A stretch of DNA of 64,000 nucleotides from positions 62,001 to 126,000 of the forward strand of contig CAYLUN010000004.1 of the NCBI GenBank assembly GCA_964386865.1, written 5' to 3'. Shown here piece after piece: positions 23,818-32,776 of the stretch (position 1 is its first letter; the number at the start of each line of letters is the position of its first letter). This DNA is from CAYLUN01 sp964386865. GTDB taxonomy: Bacteria; Verrucomicrobiota; Kiritimatiellia; RFP12; UBA1067. The notes under the pieces were generated by a model. That model was not told the DNA's origin. It saw nothing but the letters and a program-made list of their open reading frames with translations, and did no database searches. Both the position numbers and the translations under genes were made by a program.

Positions 23818-24867
23818 ATGAGTGACGGGATTACCAAGCAGTTGTCCTTCCTGGACCGGTTTCTGACGCTGTGGATTTTTCTGGCGATGGGAATCGGGGT
23901 GTTGCTGGGCACGGTTGCGCCCGGCTTCGGAAACTGGATCGGCTCTTTGCGGGTGGAAGGGACGCAGACCAGCATCCCGATCGCGGTGGGCTTGATCCTG
24001 ATGATGTACCCCCCTCTGGCGAAGGTGAAGTACGAGGAGCTGGGAGATGTGTTCCGGGACTACAAGGTGCTCGGGCTGAGCCTGCTGCAGAACTGGGTGG
24101 TCGGCCCGATCCTGATGACGGCGTTGGCCGTCGTCTTTCTGCGCGGGCAGCCGGAGTTCATGGTCGGCCTCATCATGATCGGGCTGGCCCGGTGCATCGC
24201 CATGGTGATCGTGTGGAACGATCTCGCGAAGGGCGACACGGAGTACTGCGCTGGACTTGTGGCGTTCAACTCGATCTTCCAGGTGTTCTTCTACAGCGTT
24301 TACGCGTGGCTGTTCGTCACGAAGCTGCCCCCTCTGCTCGGTCTGACGGGGGTGGTGGTGGATGTGACGATCAGGCAGATTGCGGAGAGCGTCTTCATCT
24401 ATCTGGGCATCCCGTTTATTGCAGGAATGCTGACCCGGTTTGTGCTGGTTCGGGCGAAGGGCAAGGCGTGGTTTCACGCGCAGTTCATTCCGAAGATTTC
24501 GCCGATCACCCTAATCGCCCTGCTGTTCACCATCGTGGTGATGTTCTCCATGCAGGGCCAGAAGATCATCGCCAAGCCCGGGGACGTGGTTCTGATTGCC
24601 ATTCCGCTTCTGATCTACTTCGTCTCGATGTTCCTGATCAGTTTTTGGATGAGCGCGAAGGCGGGGGCAAGCTACGAGAAGTCGGCCACGCTTTCATTTA
24701 CGGCCGCGAGCAACAACTTCGAACTGGCGATTGCGGTCGCCGTGGGGGTGTTTGGCATCGACCACGGCGCGGCGTTCGCTGCGGTGATCGGGCCACTGGT
24801 GGAAGTCCCTGTGCTGATAGGACTTGTGAATGTATCGCTCGCCTTGAAACGGCGCTGGTCGGCCTGA
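23818..24867 (+). CDS. acr3: arsenite efflux permease Acr3
   Basis: Exports arsenite (and possibly antimonite). The 349 residues contain ten hydrophobic helices with the Acr3 marks: LMMYPPLAKVKYEEL, the conserved Cys in GLARCIAMVIVWNDLAKGD, VAFNSIFQVFFYS and the FTAASNNFELAIAVAVGVFG helix. The length is usual. The 98-base gap before it shows no gene or clear terminator, so it probably ends the operon that begins at 19180. Confidence 0.95.
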   Translation: MSDGITKQLSFLDRFLTLWIFLAMGIGVLLGTVAPGFGNWIGSLRVEGTQTSIPIAVGLILMMYPPLAKVKYEELGDVFRDYKVLGLSLLQNWVVGPILMTALAVVFLRGQPEFMVGLIMIGLARCIAMVIVWNDLAKGDTEYCAGLVAFNSIFQVFFYSVYAWLFVTKLPPLLGLTGVVVDVTIRQIAESVFIYLGIPFIAGMLTRFVLVRAKGKAWFHAQFIPKISPITLIALLFTIVVMFSMQGQKIIAKPGDVVLIAIPLLIYFVSMFLISFWMSAKAGASYEKSATLSFTAASNNFELAIAVAVGVFGIDHGAAFAAVIGPLVEVPVLIGLVNVSLALKRRWSA

Positions 24868-24955
24868 TCGTGGAACGGGTGTCGGGGGGGGGCGTTTCGG
24901 CCTGGGCTCAGCCAGTAACCGAGCCTCAGATGGACAAAGTCCCGCTCGGGTTGAA

Positions 24956-25002
24956 ACACAACATTTTGTGGTTGATCCGTTTTTGGAAACCATATATAGT
25001 TG
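24956..25002 (+). promoter_or_regulatory. tandem NrdR boxes upstream of nrdD
   Basis: Two 16-bp sites, ACACAACATTTTGTGG (24956-24971) and AAACCATATATAGTTG (24987-25002), match the NrdR consensus acaCwAtATaTwGtgt at 13 and 12 of 16 positions. Their starts are 31 bp apart, the spacing typical of paired NrdR boxes. The rest of the gap 24868-25089 shows no gene. Confidence 0.78.
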
Positions 25003-25089
25003 TCGGCGGTTGATTATATGTTTCTTCACATCGAAACGGGTCGGTGACTAGAAACAGGTGTTTTTGGGCTTCTTATGAGAGGCATCTCC

Positions 25090-27204
25090 ATGAGAGAATA
25101 CGTGCAGCCGGATCTGATCCTGAAGATTCGTAAACGTGACGGACGGGACGAGGTTTTCGACTCGAAAAAAATTGTCGCCGCTATCCAAAAGGCGGGCGAG
25201 GCCACGGGCGAGTTCGGGGCCGACGAAGCCCGGCGGCTCACCCTGAAGGTGATGACCCTGGTTCATTCGCTGCAGGACACGCTGGATCTCTCGGTGGAGA
25301 GCGTGCAGGACATCGTCGAGGAGGTTCTGCTCGCCTCGCCGTACCGCCGCACCGCCAAGGCCTACATCATCTACCGCGAGCAGCACGCCCGCATTCGCGA
25401 GATGGTGCGCAAGGCGGACGTGGACCTGATCGACAGCTACCTCGTCAAATCCGATTGGCGCGTGCGCGAAAACTCCAACATGGCGTACTCGCTGCAGGGG
25501 CTCAACAACTACATCTCCAGCGAAGTCAGCAAGGTCTACTGGCTCAACAAGATCTACCCGACCGAGGTTCGCGAGGCGCACGACAGCGGCGCGCTGCACC
25601 TGCACGACCTGGGGCTGCTGAGCGTCTACTGCGTGGGCTGGGATCTGCAAGACCTGCTGCGCAGCGGCTTCAAGGGCGTCTCGGGCAAGGCCGAGAGCCT
25701 GCCGGCCAAGCATTTCCGCACCGCGCTGGGGCAGATCGTCAATTTCTTCTACACCTTGCAGGGAGAGGCTGCGGGCGCGCAGGCCTTCTCCAGCTTCGAC
25801 ACGCTTCTCGCGCCCTTCGTGCGGTACGACAAGCTTGGCCCCAAGGAGGTCAAGCAGGCGCTGCAGGAGTTCATCTTCAACGTGAACGTGCCGACGCGGG
25901 TCGGGTTCCAGACGCCCTTCACCAACATCACGATGGACCTGCTCCCGCCCTCGACGCTGGCCCACGAGCAGGCCATCGTCGGCGGCGAGCCGATGCCCGA
26001 GACCTACGCCGATTTCCAGCCCGAGATGGACCTCATCAACAACGCCTTCCTGGAGGTCATGACCGAGGGCGACGCCAAGGGGCGCGTCTTCACCTTCCCG
26101 ATCCCGACCTACAATATCTCGAAGGACTTCGACTGGGAGCGGCCCGGGCTGGAGCGGCTCTGGGAGGTCACCGCCAAGTACGGCATCCCGTACTTCGCGA
26201 ACTTCGTCAACTCCGACATGAGCCCGGACGACGCCCGGTCGATGTGTTGCCGCCTGCGGCTCGACAAGCGTGAGCTGAACAAGCGCGGCGGCGGGCTCTT
26301 CGGCGCGAACCCGCAGACCGGCTCGGTCGGCGTGGTGACGGTCAACATGCCCCGCCTGGGCTACATCGCCAAGGACGAGGAGGAGTTCCTGTCGCGGCTG
26401 GACGGGCTCATGACCATCGCGCGGAGCAGCCTCGAAATCAAGCGCAAGGTGCTGGAGCAGTTCACCGAGCAGGATCTCTACCCGTACACCAAGTTCTACC
26501 TCCGCAACGTGTACCAGCGCTTCAGCTCCTACTGGCAAAACCACTTCTCGACCATCGGGCTCGTGGGCCTTAACGAGGCCTGCCTCAACCTCTTTAACGA
26601 GGACATCGGCACCGAGCGCGGGCGGCGCTTCGCGCTGCGGGTCATGGATTTCATGCGGGCGCGCCTGGCCGACTATCAGGTCGAGACCGGCAACCTCTAC
26701 AACCTTGAAGCCACGCCCGCTGAGGGCACGAGCCACCGCCTCGCGCGGCTCGACAAGAAGCACTACCCGGACATCATCACGGCCGGCGAGGGCGGCGCGC
26801 CCTACTACTCGAACTCGACCCAGTTGCCGGTGAACTACAGCGACGACATCCTGCGCGTGCTCGACCTGCAGGACGAGATCCAGACCAAGTACACCGGCGG
26901 CACCGTGGTGCACACCTTCATCGGCGAGGCGGTCAGCGACCCGCAGGCCGTGAAGGCGTTCGTGCGCATGGTGTGCCAGAACTACAAGCTGCCGTATTTC
27001 ACGCTTACGCCGACCTTCAGCGTCTGCGAGGATCACGGCTACCTGAACGGCGAGGCTCACGCCTGTCCGCGCTGCGGCAAGAAGACGGAAGTCTACTCGC
27101 GCGTGGTGGGGTACATCCGGCCCATCCAGCAGTGGAACGAGGGCAAGCAGCACGAGTTCTCGCAGCGCAAAACCTACCGGGTGTCGGAGACCCCCGTCCG
27201 ATGA
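25090..27204 (+). CDS. nrdD: anaerobic ribonucleoside-triphosphate reductase
   Basis: Class III glycyl-radical enzyme that makes dNTPs without oxygen. About 704 residues: an N-terminal ATP-cone (KRDGRDEVFDSKKIVAAI to about residue 95), the large alpha/beta barrel, and a C-terminal zinc site (CEDHGY and CPRCGKK) followed by the glycyl-radical loop RVVGYIRP (Gly near residue 675). ATG 25090 was chosen because GAGG lies 7 bases upstream; an ATG at 25075 lacks a ribosome site. The stop overlaps nrdG by 4 bases. NrdR boxes upstream indicate control by dNTP supply. No oxygen-dependent nrdAB genes are in the window. Confidence 0.96.
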   Translation: MREYVQPDLILKIRKRDGRDEVFDSKKIVAAIQKAGEATGEFGADEARRLTLKVMTLVHSLQDTLDLSVESVQDIVEEVLLASPYRRTAKAYIIYREQHARIREMVRKADVDLIDSYLVKSDWRVRENSNMAYSLQGLNNYISSEVSKVYWLNKIYPTEVREAHDSGALHLHDLGLLSVYCVGWDLQDLLRSGFKGVSGKAESLPAKHFRTALGQIVNFFYTLQGEAAGAQAFSSFDTLLAPFVRYDKLGPKEVKQALQEFIFNVNVPTRVGFQTPFTNITMDLLPPSTLAHEQAIVGGEPMPETYADFQPEMDLINNAFLEVMTEGDAKGRVFTFPIPTYNISKDFDWERPGLERLWEVTAKYGIPYFANFVNSDMSPDDARSMCCRLRLDKRELNKRGGGLFGANPQTGSVGVVTVNMPRLGYIAKDEEEFLSRLDGLMTIARSSLEIKRKVLEQFTEQDLYPYTKFYLRNVYQRFSSYWQNHFSTIGLVGLNEACLNLFNEDIGTERGRRFALRVMDFMRARLADYQVETGNLYNLEATPAEGTSHRLARLDKKHYPDIITAGEGGAPYYSNSTQLPVNYSDDILRVLDLQDEIQTKYTGGTVVHTFIGEAVSDPQAVKAFVRMVCQNYKLPYFTLTPTFSVCEDHGYLNGEAHACPRCGKKTEVYSRVVGYIRPIQQWNEGKQHEFSQRKTYRVSETPVR

Positions 27205-27830
27205 ACCTTGCGGGCTTCGTGCCGCTCAGCCTCTGCGATTATCCGGGGCGGGTGGCAGCCGTGGTCTTCACGCAGGGATGTAATTATCAGTGCCCCTGGT
27301 GTCATAACGGACACTTGGTGCCGCTTGTCGGAGATCCGTCTCGGCGCATCTCCGAGGACGAGGTTTTTTCCTTGCTGGCCGAGCGCCGCAACCGCGTGGG
27401 CTGCTTGGTCATCTCCGGCGGCGAACCCACGCTCCAGCTCGCGCTGCCGCGCTTCTTGCGTCGCGTCAAGGCGCTGAAGATGGAGGTCAAGCTGGACACC
27501 AACGGGTCGCGGCCCGACGTGCTGAGGCAGCTGCTGAATGAGCGCCTCCTGGACTATGTCGCCATGGACGTCAAGGCCCCGTGGCACAAATACGCGGCGC
27601 TGACCGGCGACGTCTGCTGCGACGTGGCGGCGGTGCAGGCCAGCATGTCCGTGATCGCGAACGCCGGCGTGCCGCACACCTTCCGCACCACGCGCGTGGA
27701 TCCGCTGCTGACCGAGCATGAGTACGGCCACATCCGCACGCAGATCCCGCTGGGCAGCCCGCACGCCTGGCAGAACTTCCGCCCGGCCACCAGCCGCGAC
27801 CCGGCGCTGAGGCGCTTCACCCGGGTTTGA
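27201..27830 (+). CDS. nrdG: anaerobic ribonucleotide reductase activating protein
   Basis: Radical-SAM enzyme that installs the glycyl radical on NrdD. The 209 residues carry the cluster motif C-x3-C-x2-C in TQGCNYQCPWCHNG (about 22-35), the SAM-contact ISGGEPTLQ and later strand motifs (KLDTNGSRP, DYVAMDVKAPW). The ATG overlaps the nrdD stop by four bases, so translation is coupled. The length is slightly over that of E. coli NrdG and closer to the longer bacterial form. Confidence 0.94.
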   Translation: MNLAGFVPLSLCDYPGRVAAVVFTQGCNYQCPWCHNGHLVPLVGDPSRRISEDEVFSLLAERRNRVGCLVISGGEPTLQLALPRFLRRVKALKMEVKLDTNGSRPDVLRQLLNERLLDYVAMDVKAPWHKYAALTGDVCCDVAAVQASMSVIANAGVPHTFRTTRVDPLLTEHEYGHIRTQIPLGSPHAWQNFRPATSRDPALRRFTRV

Positions 27831-27953
27831 GGTGTGCGGCGCATCGGAATCCGCCCGTATTCCTGATGCTTTTTTTGATTGCCATTAGCTATCGAATCGG
27901 CAAATATGTAAACACTTGTGTTGGGGCTTTGTTTAAAACGGGAGGGCGTAGAA

Positions 27954-30116
27954 ATGGGTGTGATCAAGGCTGTGCTCGTGGGTGTGGTGACCGTATGGGT
28001 GGGATGTGCGGCGCTGGCGCAACCTGCGGAGTACGCGGTGGCGCTCGACAGCAATAGCGAGTACGTGCAGGCGGGGAGCGACGCGACCTTTCCGCCGGCC
28101 GGCAACGAGTCTGTGACGGTCGAGATGTGGATCAACATCGCCGCGCTTCCGTCCGTCGCGCAGGGGGGAAGCACGCTGGCGGGGTGGGGCGTCGAGGGAT
28201 ATTACGGTTTGCACTATCTGGCTCTATCGCCCGCCGGCAGCATCGAGTTCAACCATTGGGGCGCGGAGTTCGCTTATCACGCCAGCTTGACGACGGGCGT
28301 GTGGCACCATGTCTGCGCCGTGCATGACGGTGCGGCTAACCGGGACTACCTCTACCTCGACGGCACGTTGTTCGGCTCGAACGCCACGCCGCCGCTGGCC
28401 GTGGGCAGAACCCACGTCCGACTGGGCCAGCACCCGAATGTGCCGAGTTACTCGTTCTACGGAGCGATGGACGAGGTGCGGATCTGGTCGGTCGCCCGCA
28501 CGGCGGCTGAGATCAAGGCGTCGCTGTTCCAGCGGCTCACGCTGCCCGCCGCAGGCTTGGCGGCCCGGTGGGGGCTGGACGACGGCGCGGGAAGCGCGGC
28601 GGCGGACAGCTCGGGCAACAGTCGCACGGCCACGCTCGTCGGCGCTCCTGAATGGACCTTGCAGGTGGCTCCGAACTCTGCGGCACCGGCCGCTTCCGGG
28701 TCGTTTGCCGTCGCGCAGGACAGCGCCGACGACTACCTGCAGATCGGTGCTGACTCAGCGTTCCCGCCTGTCGGCAACGCGTCGATGACGATCGAGATGT
28801 GGTTCAACGCGAGCCAGCTGCCCCTTGCCGGCTGGGGCGGGATGCTGGCGGCTTGGGGCCGTTCGGGTACGGGTCGCATGCACTATCTGGCGCTGACTCC
28901 GGACGGCAATGTGGTGTTCTCGCACTACGGGTACGACTTCTACTATCCGGTCGGCGTGAGTACAGGGGTCTGGTATCATGTCTGTGCGGTTCACGACGGG
29001 GACAGCAACACCGACGTCGTCTACATCAACGGACAGCCGAAAGGGACGAACACCATGCCCGCACTGGACGTGAGGTGGACGCCTGTCCGTTTGGGGCAGC
29101 ATCCATTGGCGGCGGGATACACGTTCCTCGGCCGCATGGATGAGGTTCGTATCTGGTCGGTTGCCCGAACTCCCGAGGAGATAGCCGCGTCGATGGGCCT
29201 GCGCCTGACGGCCTCTGTCGCGGGGCTGGCGGGCCGGTGGGGCTTCGACGAGGGAACTGGGAACGTTGCCGCGAGCAGCGCGGGCGACTACCGCCCGGCT
29301 GTGTTGGCGGGTAGCCCCGTGTGGGCATCGCCGGGCATGCCGGTGGAGGCGGCCAGCTCCGGGTTTGCGATATCCGCATTCGACCCGGCGACCGGAAGCC
29401 TGACGTTCGGCGAGGTGCCGGCGGCAACGCGTTACCGCGTAGAATGGGCGGACAGCCTCTCCTCGGCAGCCTGGAGCAGCAACGCGCCTGGCTTGCCTGT
29501 GGTTCTGGCGAAGGGGGCCGGCAGCCAGACGGTGACCGTTGGCGTTGCGCAAGCCGCCTGTTTCTACCGCGTCGTCGCCACGCTCACCAACACGGCCCCC
29601 GGCAGCGTCTTTTCGACGTTCGATGCCGATAACGAGGACTGGCGCGTCGTGAGCTATCCGTTCATTTGGCATGTGCAGGATCCCGACACGTCGCCGCTGA
29701 ACTACGATGGAACCGGCAATCCGGCGGGCAGCGTCAGACTGGGCGACGTCTATGGCGAAACGGGCATCTCCGCGCCAAGCCGCTATCTGGGGGACAAGCT
29801 TCCGTACTACGGTGGCAGCCTGTCTTACGACATTCTGATCCGGTACACGGATGGCGTCTCGTACCCGGCGGTTGTGCTCAACGGGGGAGATCGGTCGGTC
29901 TACTACCCATTGCCCTCGCCGATTCTGAATATCTGGCAACCGGTCACCGTGCCCCTGGCCGAGACTGGCTGGAAAGTCAGCGGCACCGATGAAGACGCAA
30001 CGGAAACCTTTTTTAAGACGGTGCTAAGCAATCTCGTTGGCCTCTACATCTACACCGAGTGGCATTCGGGCGATGATGACACTAGCGTCGACAACGTGAC
30101 CTTGGCGCCCCCGTGA
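27954..30116 (+). CDS. secreted LamG-repeat protein with laminin-B-like domain
   Basis: 720 residues with a Sec signal peptide (cleavage near ALAQ-PAEY). Two concanavalin-like LamG domains follow (about 24-240 and 250-465), each with the diagnostic pattern TVEMWIN/TIEMWFN, GVWHHVCAVHDG/GVWYHVCAVHDG and MDEVRIWSVARTAAEI/TPEEI. A short linker domain follows, then a laminin-B (laminin IV type A)-like domain (about 552-715: FDADNEDW, SYDILIRYTDG, SVDNVTL). GGGAGGG precedes the ATG. It is likely an exported or surface carbohydrate-binding protein; no catalytic domain is seen. The 123-base gap before it has no gene. Confidence 0.85.
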   Translation: MGVIKAVLVGVVTVWVGCAALAQPAEYAVALDSNSEYVQAGSDATFPPAGNESVTVEMWINIAALPSVAQGGSTLAGWGVEGYYGLHYLALSPAGSIEFNHWGAEFAYHASLTTGVWHHVCAVHDGAANRDYLYLDGTLFGSNATPPLAVGRTHVRLGQHPNVPSYSFYGAMDEVRIWSVARTAAEIKASLFQRLTLPAAGLAARWGLDDGAGSAAADSSGNSRTATLVGAPEWTLQVAPNSAAPAASGSFAVAQDSADDYLQIGADSAFPPVGNASMTIEMWFNASQLPLAGWGGMLAAWGRSGTGRMHYLALTPDGNVVFSHYGYDFYYPVGVSTGVWYHVCAVHDGDSNTDVVYINGQPKGTNTMPALDVRWTPVRLGQHPLAAGYTFLGRMDEVRIWSVARTPEEIAASMGLRLTASVAGLAGRWGFDEGTGNVAASSAGDYRPAVLAGSPVWASPGMPVEAASSGFAISAFDPATGSLTFGEVPAATRYRVEWADSLSSAAWSSNAPGLPVVLAKGAGSQTVTVGVAQAACFYRVVATLTNTAPGSVFSTFDADNEDWRVVSYPFIWHVQDPDTSPLNYDGTGNPAGSVRLGDVYGETGISAPSRYLGDKLPYYGGSLSYDILIRYTDGVSYPAVVLNGGDRSVYYPLPSPILNIWQPVTVPLAETGWKVSGTDEDATETFFKTVLSNLVGLYIYTEWHSGDDDTSVDNVTLAPP

Positions 30117-30139
30117 GCGGCGCAGAGAAGGAGTCTGCT

Positions 30140-30556
30140 TTGCCGGACAAAGACTACATCGTGATCGTGCAGTGCCACTTGGTGATGCAGCGCTGCTCGG
30201 GCTTCTTCTGCGAGAAGGCCTTCAGCGAGCGCCTCGGCGGGTTCGCGGATTACCCGGCGGACCGGCGCTACCGCACGCTCAACATGACGTGCGGCGGCTG
30301 CTGCGGTCGCGCCCTGCACCGCAAGCTGAGCAACCTCGTGCGCAAGTCTAAGGCCAAGGACAGCATCGAGAAAGAGCAGATCGTGGTGCACCTTTCGTCC
30401 TGCATCACGAAGGACAACTACCACGGGCCGCCCTGTCCGCATCTGGACTACCTGAAGACCCTGATCGCCAAACTCGGCCTCGACGTGCGCGAGGGCACGT
30501 GGGTCAGCTCGCGCGCCGAGCAGCGCCGCGCCGACGGGGTCTACCAGCAAACGTGA
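30140..30556 (+). CDS. CGGC-domain protein (PF08821)
   Basis: Small Cys-rich protein of 138 residues: IVIVQCHLVMQRCSGFFCEKAF at the start, the name-giving CGGCCGR in the middle, HLSSCITKDNYHGPPCPHLDYLK near the end. CGGC proteins are presumed metal binding and common in anaerobes; function is unknown. The TTG at 30140 is preferred because AAGGAG lies 6 bases upstream; a GTG at 30113 overlapping the previous stop would add nine residues. It is convergent with the aldolase gene 10 bases downstream. Confidence 0.8.
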   Translation: MPDKDYIVIVQCHLVMQRCSGFFCEKAFSERLGGFADYPADRRYRTLNMTCGGCCGRALHRKLSNLVRKSKAKDSIEKEQIVVHLSSCITKDNYHGPPCPHLDYLKTLIAKLGLDVREGTWVSSRAEQRRADGVYQQT

Positions 30557-30566
30557 ACACGGCGGG

Positions 30567-31625
30567 TTAGGCCAGCCAGCGGTCGAGGTTCGCGGCCACG
30601 AACGCGTCGTCGTTCAGCTCGGGGTAGGCCCGACAGACGCGGTCGATCTCCTCGCGCTGCCCGGGCGAGAGCGCCTCGCCCTCGTCCAGCGTCCAGATCC
30701 CCTCGAGCAGCCCCTGGCGGCGGAGCACCTCGTGGAGGCCTGCGATGCAGCCCGCGAAGCCGTTGGCCGCGTCGAAGAAGGCCGCGTTGCAGTCGGTGAC
30801 CCGCACGCCGTGCGCCAGCAGGCGCGACACCTCGTCGCTCGCGTTCGCTGCGCGCGCCCGCTCCAGCAGCTCGACCGCCCGCCGCGTCCACACCGCCCAG
30901 TGCCCGAGCAGGCCGCCGACGATGCGCACGCTGACGTCGCGCACGCCGTCTGAGAGCGTGAAGCGGGTCAGCAGGTCGGCCACGATGTTGTCGTCGTTGC
31001 CGGTGTACAGCGCAATCTCGCCGGCGCGTCCCGACTCGATCACGCCCCGGATCACGTCGAGGGTCTGGTAGCGGCTGAAGGGCGCCATTTTGACGGCTAC
31101 CACGTTTTCGATCCGGGCGAACTCCCGCCAGAAGGCGATGTCCAATTTGCGGCCGCCCACCGCCGGCTGGAGGTAAAAACCGACAACCGGCAGCACGGCC
31201 GCCACCGTCCGGCAGTGCTCAAGCAGGGCCGGGTTGGAAGCCTCTTTGAGCGCGCCGAGGCTCAGCAGCACCGCGTCATAACCGAGGCTTGCGGCCAGCT
31301 CCGCCTCGCGCACAGCCTGAGCCGTCGGGCCCACCGCGCCCGCGATCATGACGACGGGCCTGCCTCCCGCGCCGGCGAAGCGCCGCTGCTCCTCCTGGGC
31401 CAGCTCCAGCACCGGCCCGAAAAGCCCGACTTCCGGCCGGCGGATCGCGAACTGCGTGGTGTGGACGCCCACGGCCAGGCCGCCGGCGCCGGCCTCAAAA
31501 TAGTATCGGAGCAAGGCGCGCTCGCGCCGCTCGTCGAAGCGGCGGTTGCGGTCGAGCGCCAGCGGGAGCGCCGGTATCGCGACGCCGCGGTTCAGCGCCT
31601 GGGCGCATTCTCGATGCAGTTTCAT
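30567..31625 (-). CDS. DapA-like (dihydrodipicolinate synthase/NAL family) lyase
   Basis: Class I aldolase-family protein of 352 residues, longer than DapA (about 290). Order: PALPLALDRN, GAGGLAVGVHTTQFA, PVVMIAGAVGPTAQAVREAELAASLGYDAVLL, VVGFYLQPAVGG, then VVAVKMAPFSRYQTLDVI with the probable Schiff-base lysine, and TGNDDNIVADLL. It probably splits or forms a 2-keto acid. It is the last gene of a minus-strand set with an epimerase, an M20 peptidase and an MFS carrier, so a catabolic rather than lysine-biosynthetic role is likely. The exact substrate is unknown. Confidence 0.83.
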   Translation of the reverse strand: MKLHRECAQALNRGVAIPALPLALDRNRRFDERRERALLRYYFEAGAGGLAVGVHTTQFAIRRPEVGLFGPVLELAQEEQRRFAGAGGRPVVMIAGAVGPTAQAVREAELAASLGYDAVLLSLGALKEASNPALLEHCRTVAAVLPVVGFYLQPAVGGRKLDIAFWREFARIENVVAVKMAPFSRYQTLDVIRGVIESGRAGEIALYTGNDDNIVADLLTRFTLSDGVRDVSVRIVGGLLGHWAVWTRRAVELLERARAANASDEVSRLLAHGVRVTDCNAAFFDAANGFAGCIAGLHEVLRRQGLLEGIWTLDEGEALSPGQREEIDRVCRAYPELNDDAFVAANLDRWLA

Positions 31626-31716
31626 GTGCGGTGTCCTCTGGTCCGCGTGACGCGGGCAACGCGCCCGCGGTTCTCGGGCGGGTCGCCCCTGCTGCGCGGT
31701 TGCCTTGAAGGAGCCT

Positions 31717-32754
31717 TCAGTATTTCCCGTCCCTGACTTCGTAGTGGGTCCGCTTGTTCAGCAGTCGCTTCCCGCCGCCCACCCAGCCCGCCGTCCAGCG
31801 CATCATCTGATCCGGGGATACGCGCGGCTTGCCGAACAGGCGGTGCGCGAGGCTCGCGTCGCTGAGGAGGGCCGTCGGCGCCTCCGCTCCGACGAACATG
31901 GGCCTCTTGCCCAAAAGCCTGCCGAAGTCAAGGGCGACCTCGCGGGCCGACAGGGTCTCGGGCCCCGTGAGATTCAGGACCGTCGCCGGGCTGCCGCACT
32001 GCGCGAGCGACAGGAGCGCCGCCGCATTCGCGTCTCCCTGCCAGATCACGTTGAAATAGCCCATCGACAGGTCGACCGGCTCTCCGCCCGCCACCTTGGA
32101 GGCGAGGTCGACCAGAACGCCGTAGCGCAGCTCGGCGGCGTAGTTCAGCCGCAGCAGCGCGGCGGGCGTCCCGTAGCGGGCGCTGCCGTACTCGAACATG
32201 CGCTCGCGCCCCAGGCACGATTGGGCGTACTCGCCGACCGCGACGGGGCGGTCGCGCTCCGTGGAGCCGCCGGAGCTGACCGCGACCAGCGGATACACGC
32301 AGCCCGTTGAGAAGGCGACGACCCGAGACGCCCGGTAGTGGTCCGCCACGAGCGCGGGCACGTACGCGTTCATCGCCCAGGTCAGCGCGAGGTTCGCCTC
32401 GGAACCGAATTTCATGCCGGCCAGAAAGAGCGCGTTCCGCACCTGGGGCAGGCCCGCGACGAACGCGGGGTCGAGCAGGTCGCCGGCGATTGTCTCCACG
32501 CCGTGCGCCTCCAGCCGCTCGCGCTCGCGCGGGTCGCTGAAGCGCGACACCCCGAGCACCCGCCTGGAGACGCCCGCCGCGTCGCAGGCCCGCCGGGCCA
32601 TCCGGGCGAGCGAGGGGCCGATCTTGCCCGCCACGCCCAGAACGGCGAGGTCGCCCTCGAGCTTCCTGAACAGCTCGACGACCGCCTCGGTTGGCCGGGA
32701 CAGAAGCTCCTCCAGCTGCTCTTCGCTGTTGATTGTCTCAGGGTAGTCGGTCAT
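31717..32754 (-). CDS. NAD-dependent epimerase/dehydratase family protein
   Basis: SDR-type Rossmann protein of 345 residues. The nucleotide-binding loop is LGVAGKIGPSLARMARRA, a G-x-x-G-x-x-G variant. The middle has AFSTGCVYP (Ser/Thr of the catalytic set), and the usual Y-x3-K is not obvious: GEYAQSCLGRERM has Tyr followed by Cys where Lys is expected. That may mean altered chemistry. An N-terminal extension of about 35 residues precedes the Rossmann fold. ATG 32754 was taken as start; no ribosome site is clear. It lies between the aldolase and M20 peptidase genes. Confidence 0.8.
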   Translation of the reverse strand: MTDYPETINSEEQLEELLSRPTEAVVELFRKLEGDLAVLGVAGKIGPSLARMARRACDAAGVSRRVLGVSRFSDPRERERLEAHGVETIAGDLLDPAFVAGLPQVRNALFLAGMKFGSEANLALTWAMNAYVPALVADHYRASRVVAFSTGCVYPLVAVSSGGSTERDRPVAVGEYAQSCLGRERMFEYGSARYGTPAALLRLNYAAELRYGVLVDLASKVAGGEPVDLSMGYFNVIWQGDANAAALLSLAQCGSPATVLNLTGPETLSAREVALDFGRLLGKRPMFVGAEAPTALLSDASLAHRLFGKPRVSPDQMMRWTAGWVGGGKRLLNKRTHYEVRDGKY

Positions 32755-32776
32755 GGGTGTAACCAAGAAGAAGGCG

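Noticed and set aside
11814..24867. mercury resistance (mer) operon
   Set aside because: No MerA-like reductase, MerB lyase or MerR regulator is present; all regulators are ArsR type and the efflux genes are arsenic-type.
25048..27153. 701-codon open frame on the minus strand across nrdD
   Set aside because: It is an antisense shadow of a GC-rich conserved gene: composition is rich in Arg/His/Val/Leu without any recognisable domain, and nrdD has clear motifs throughout.
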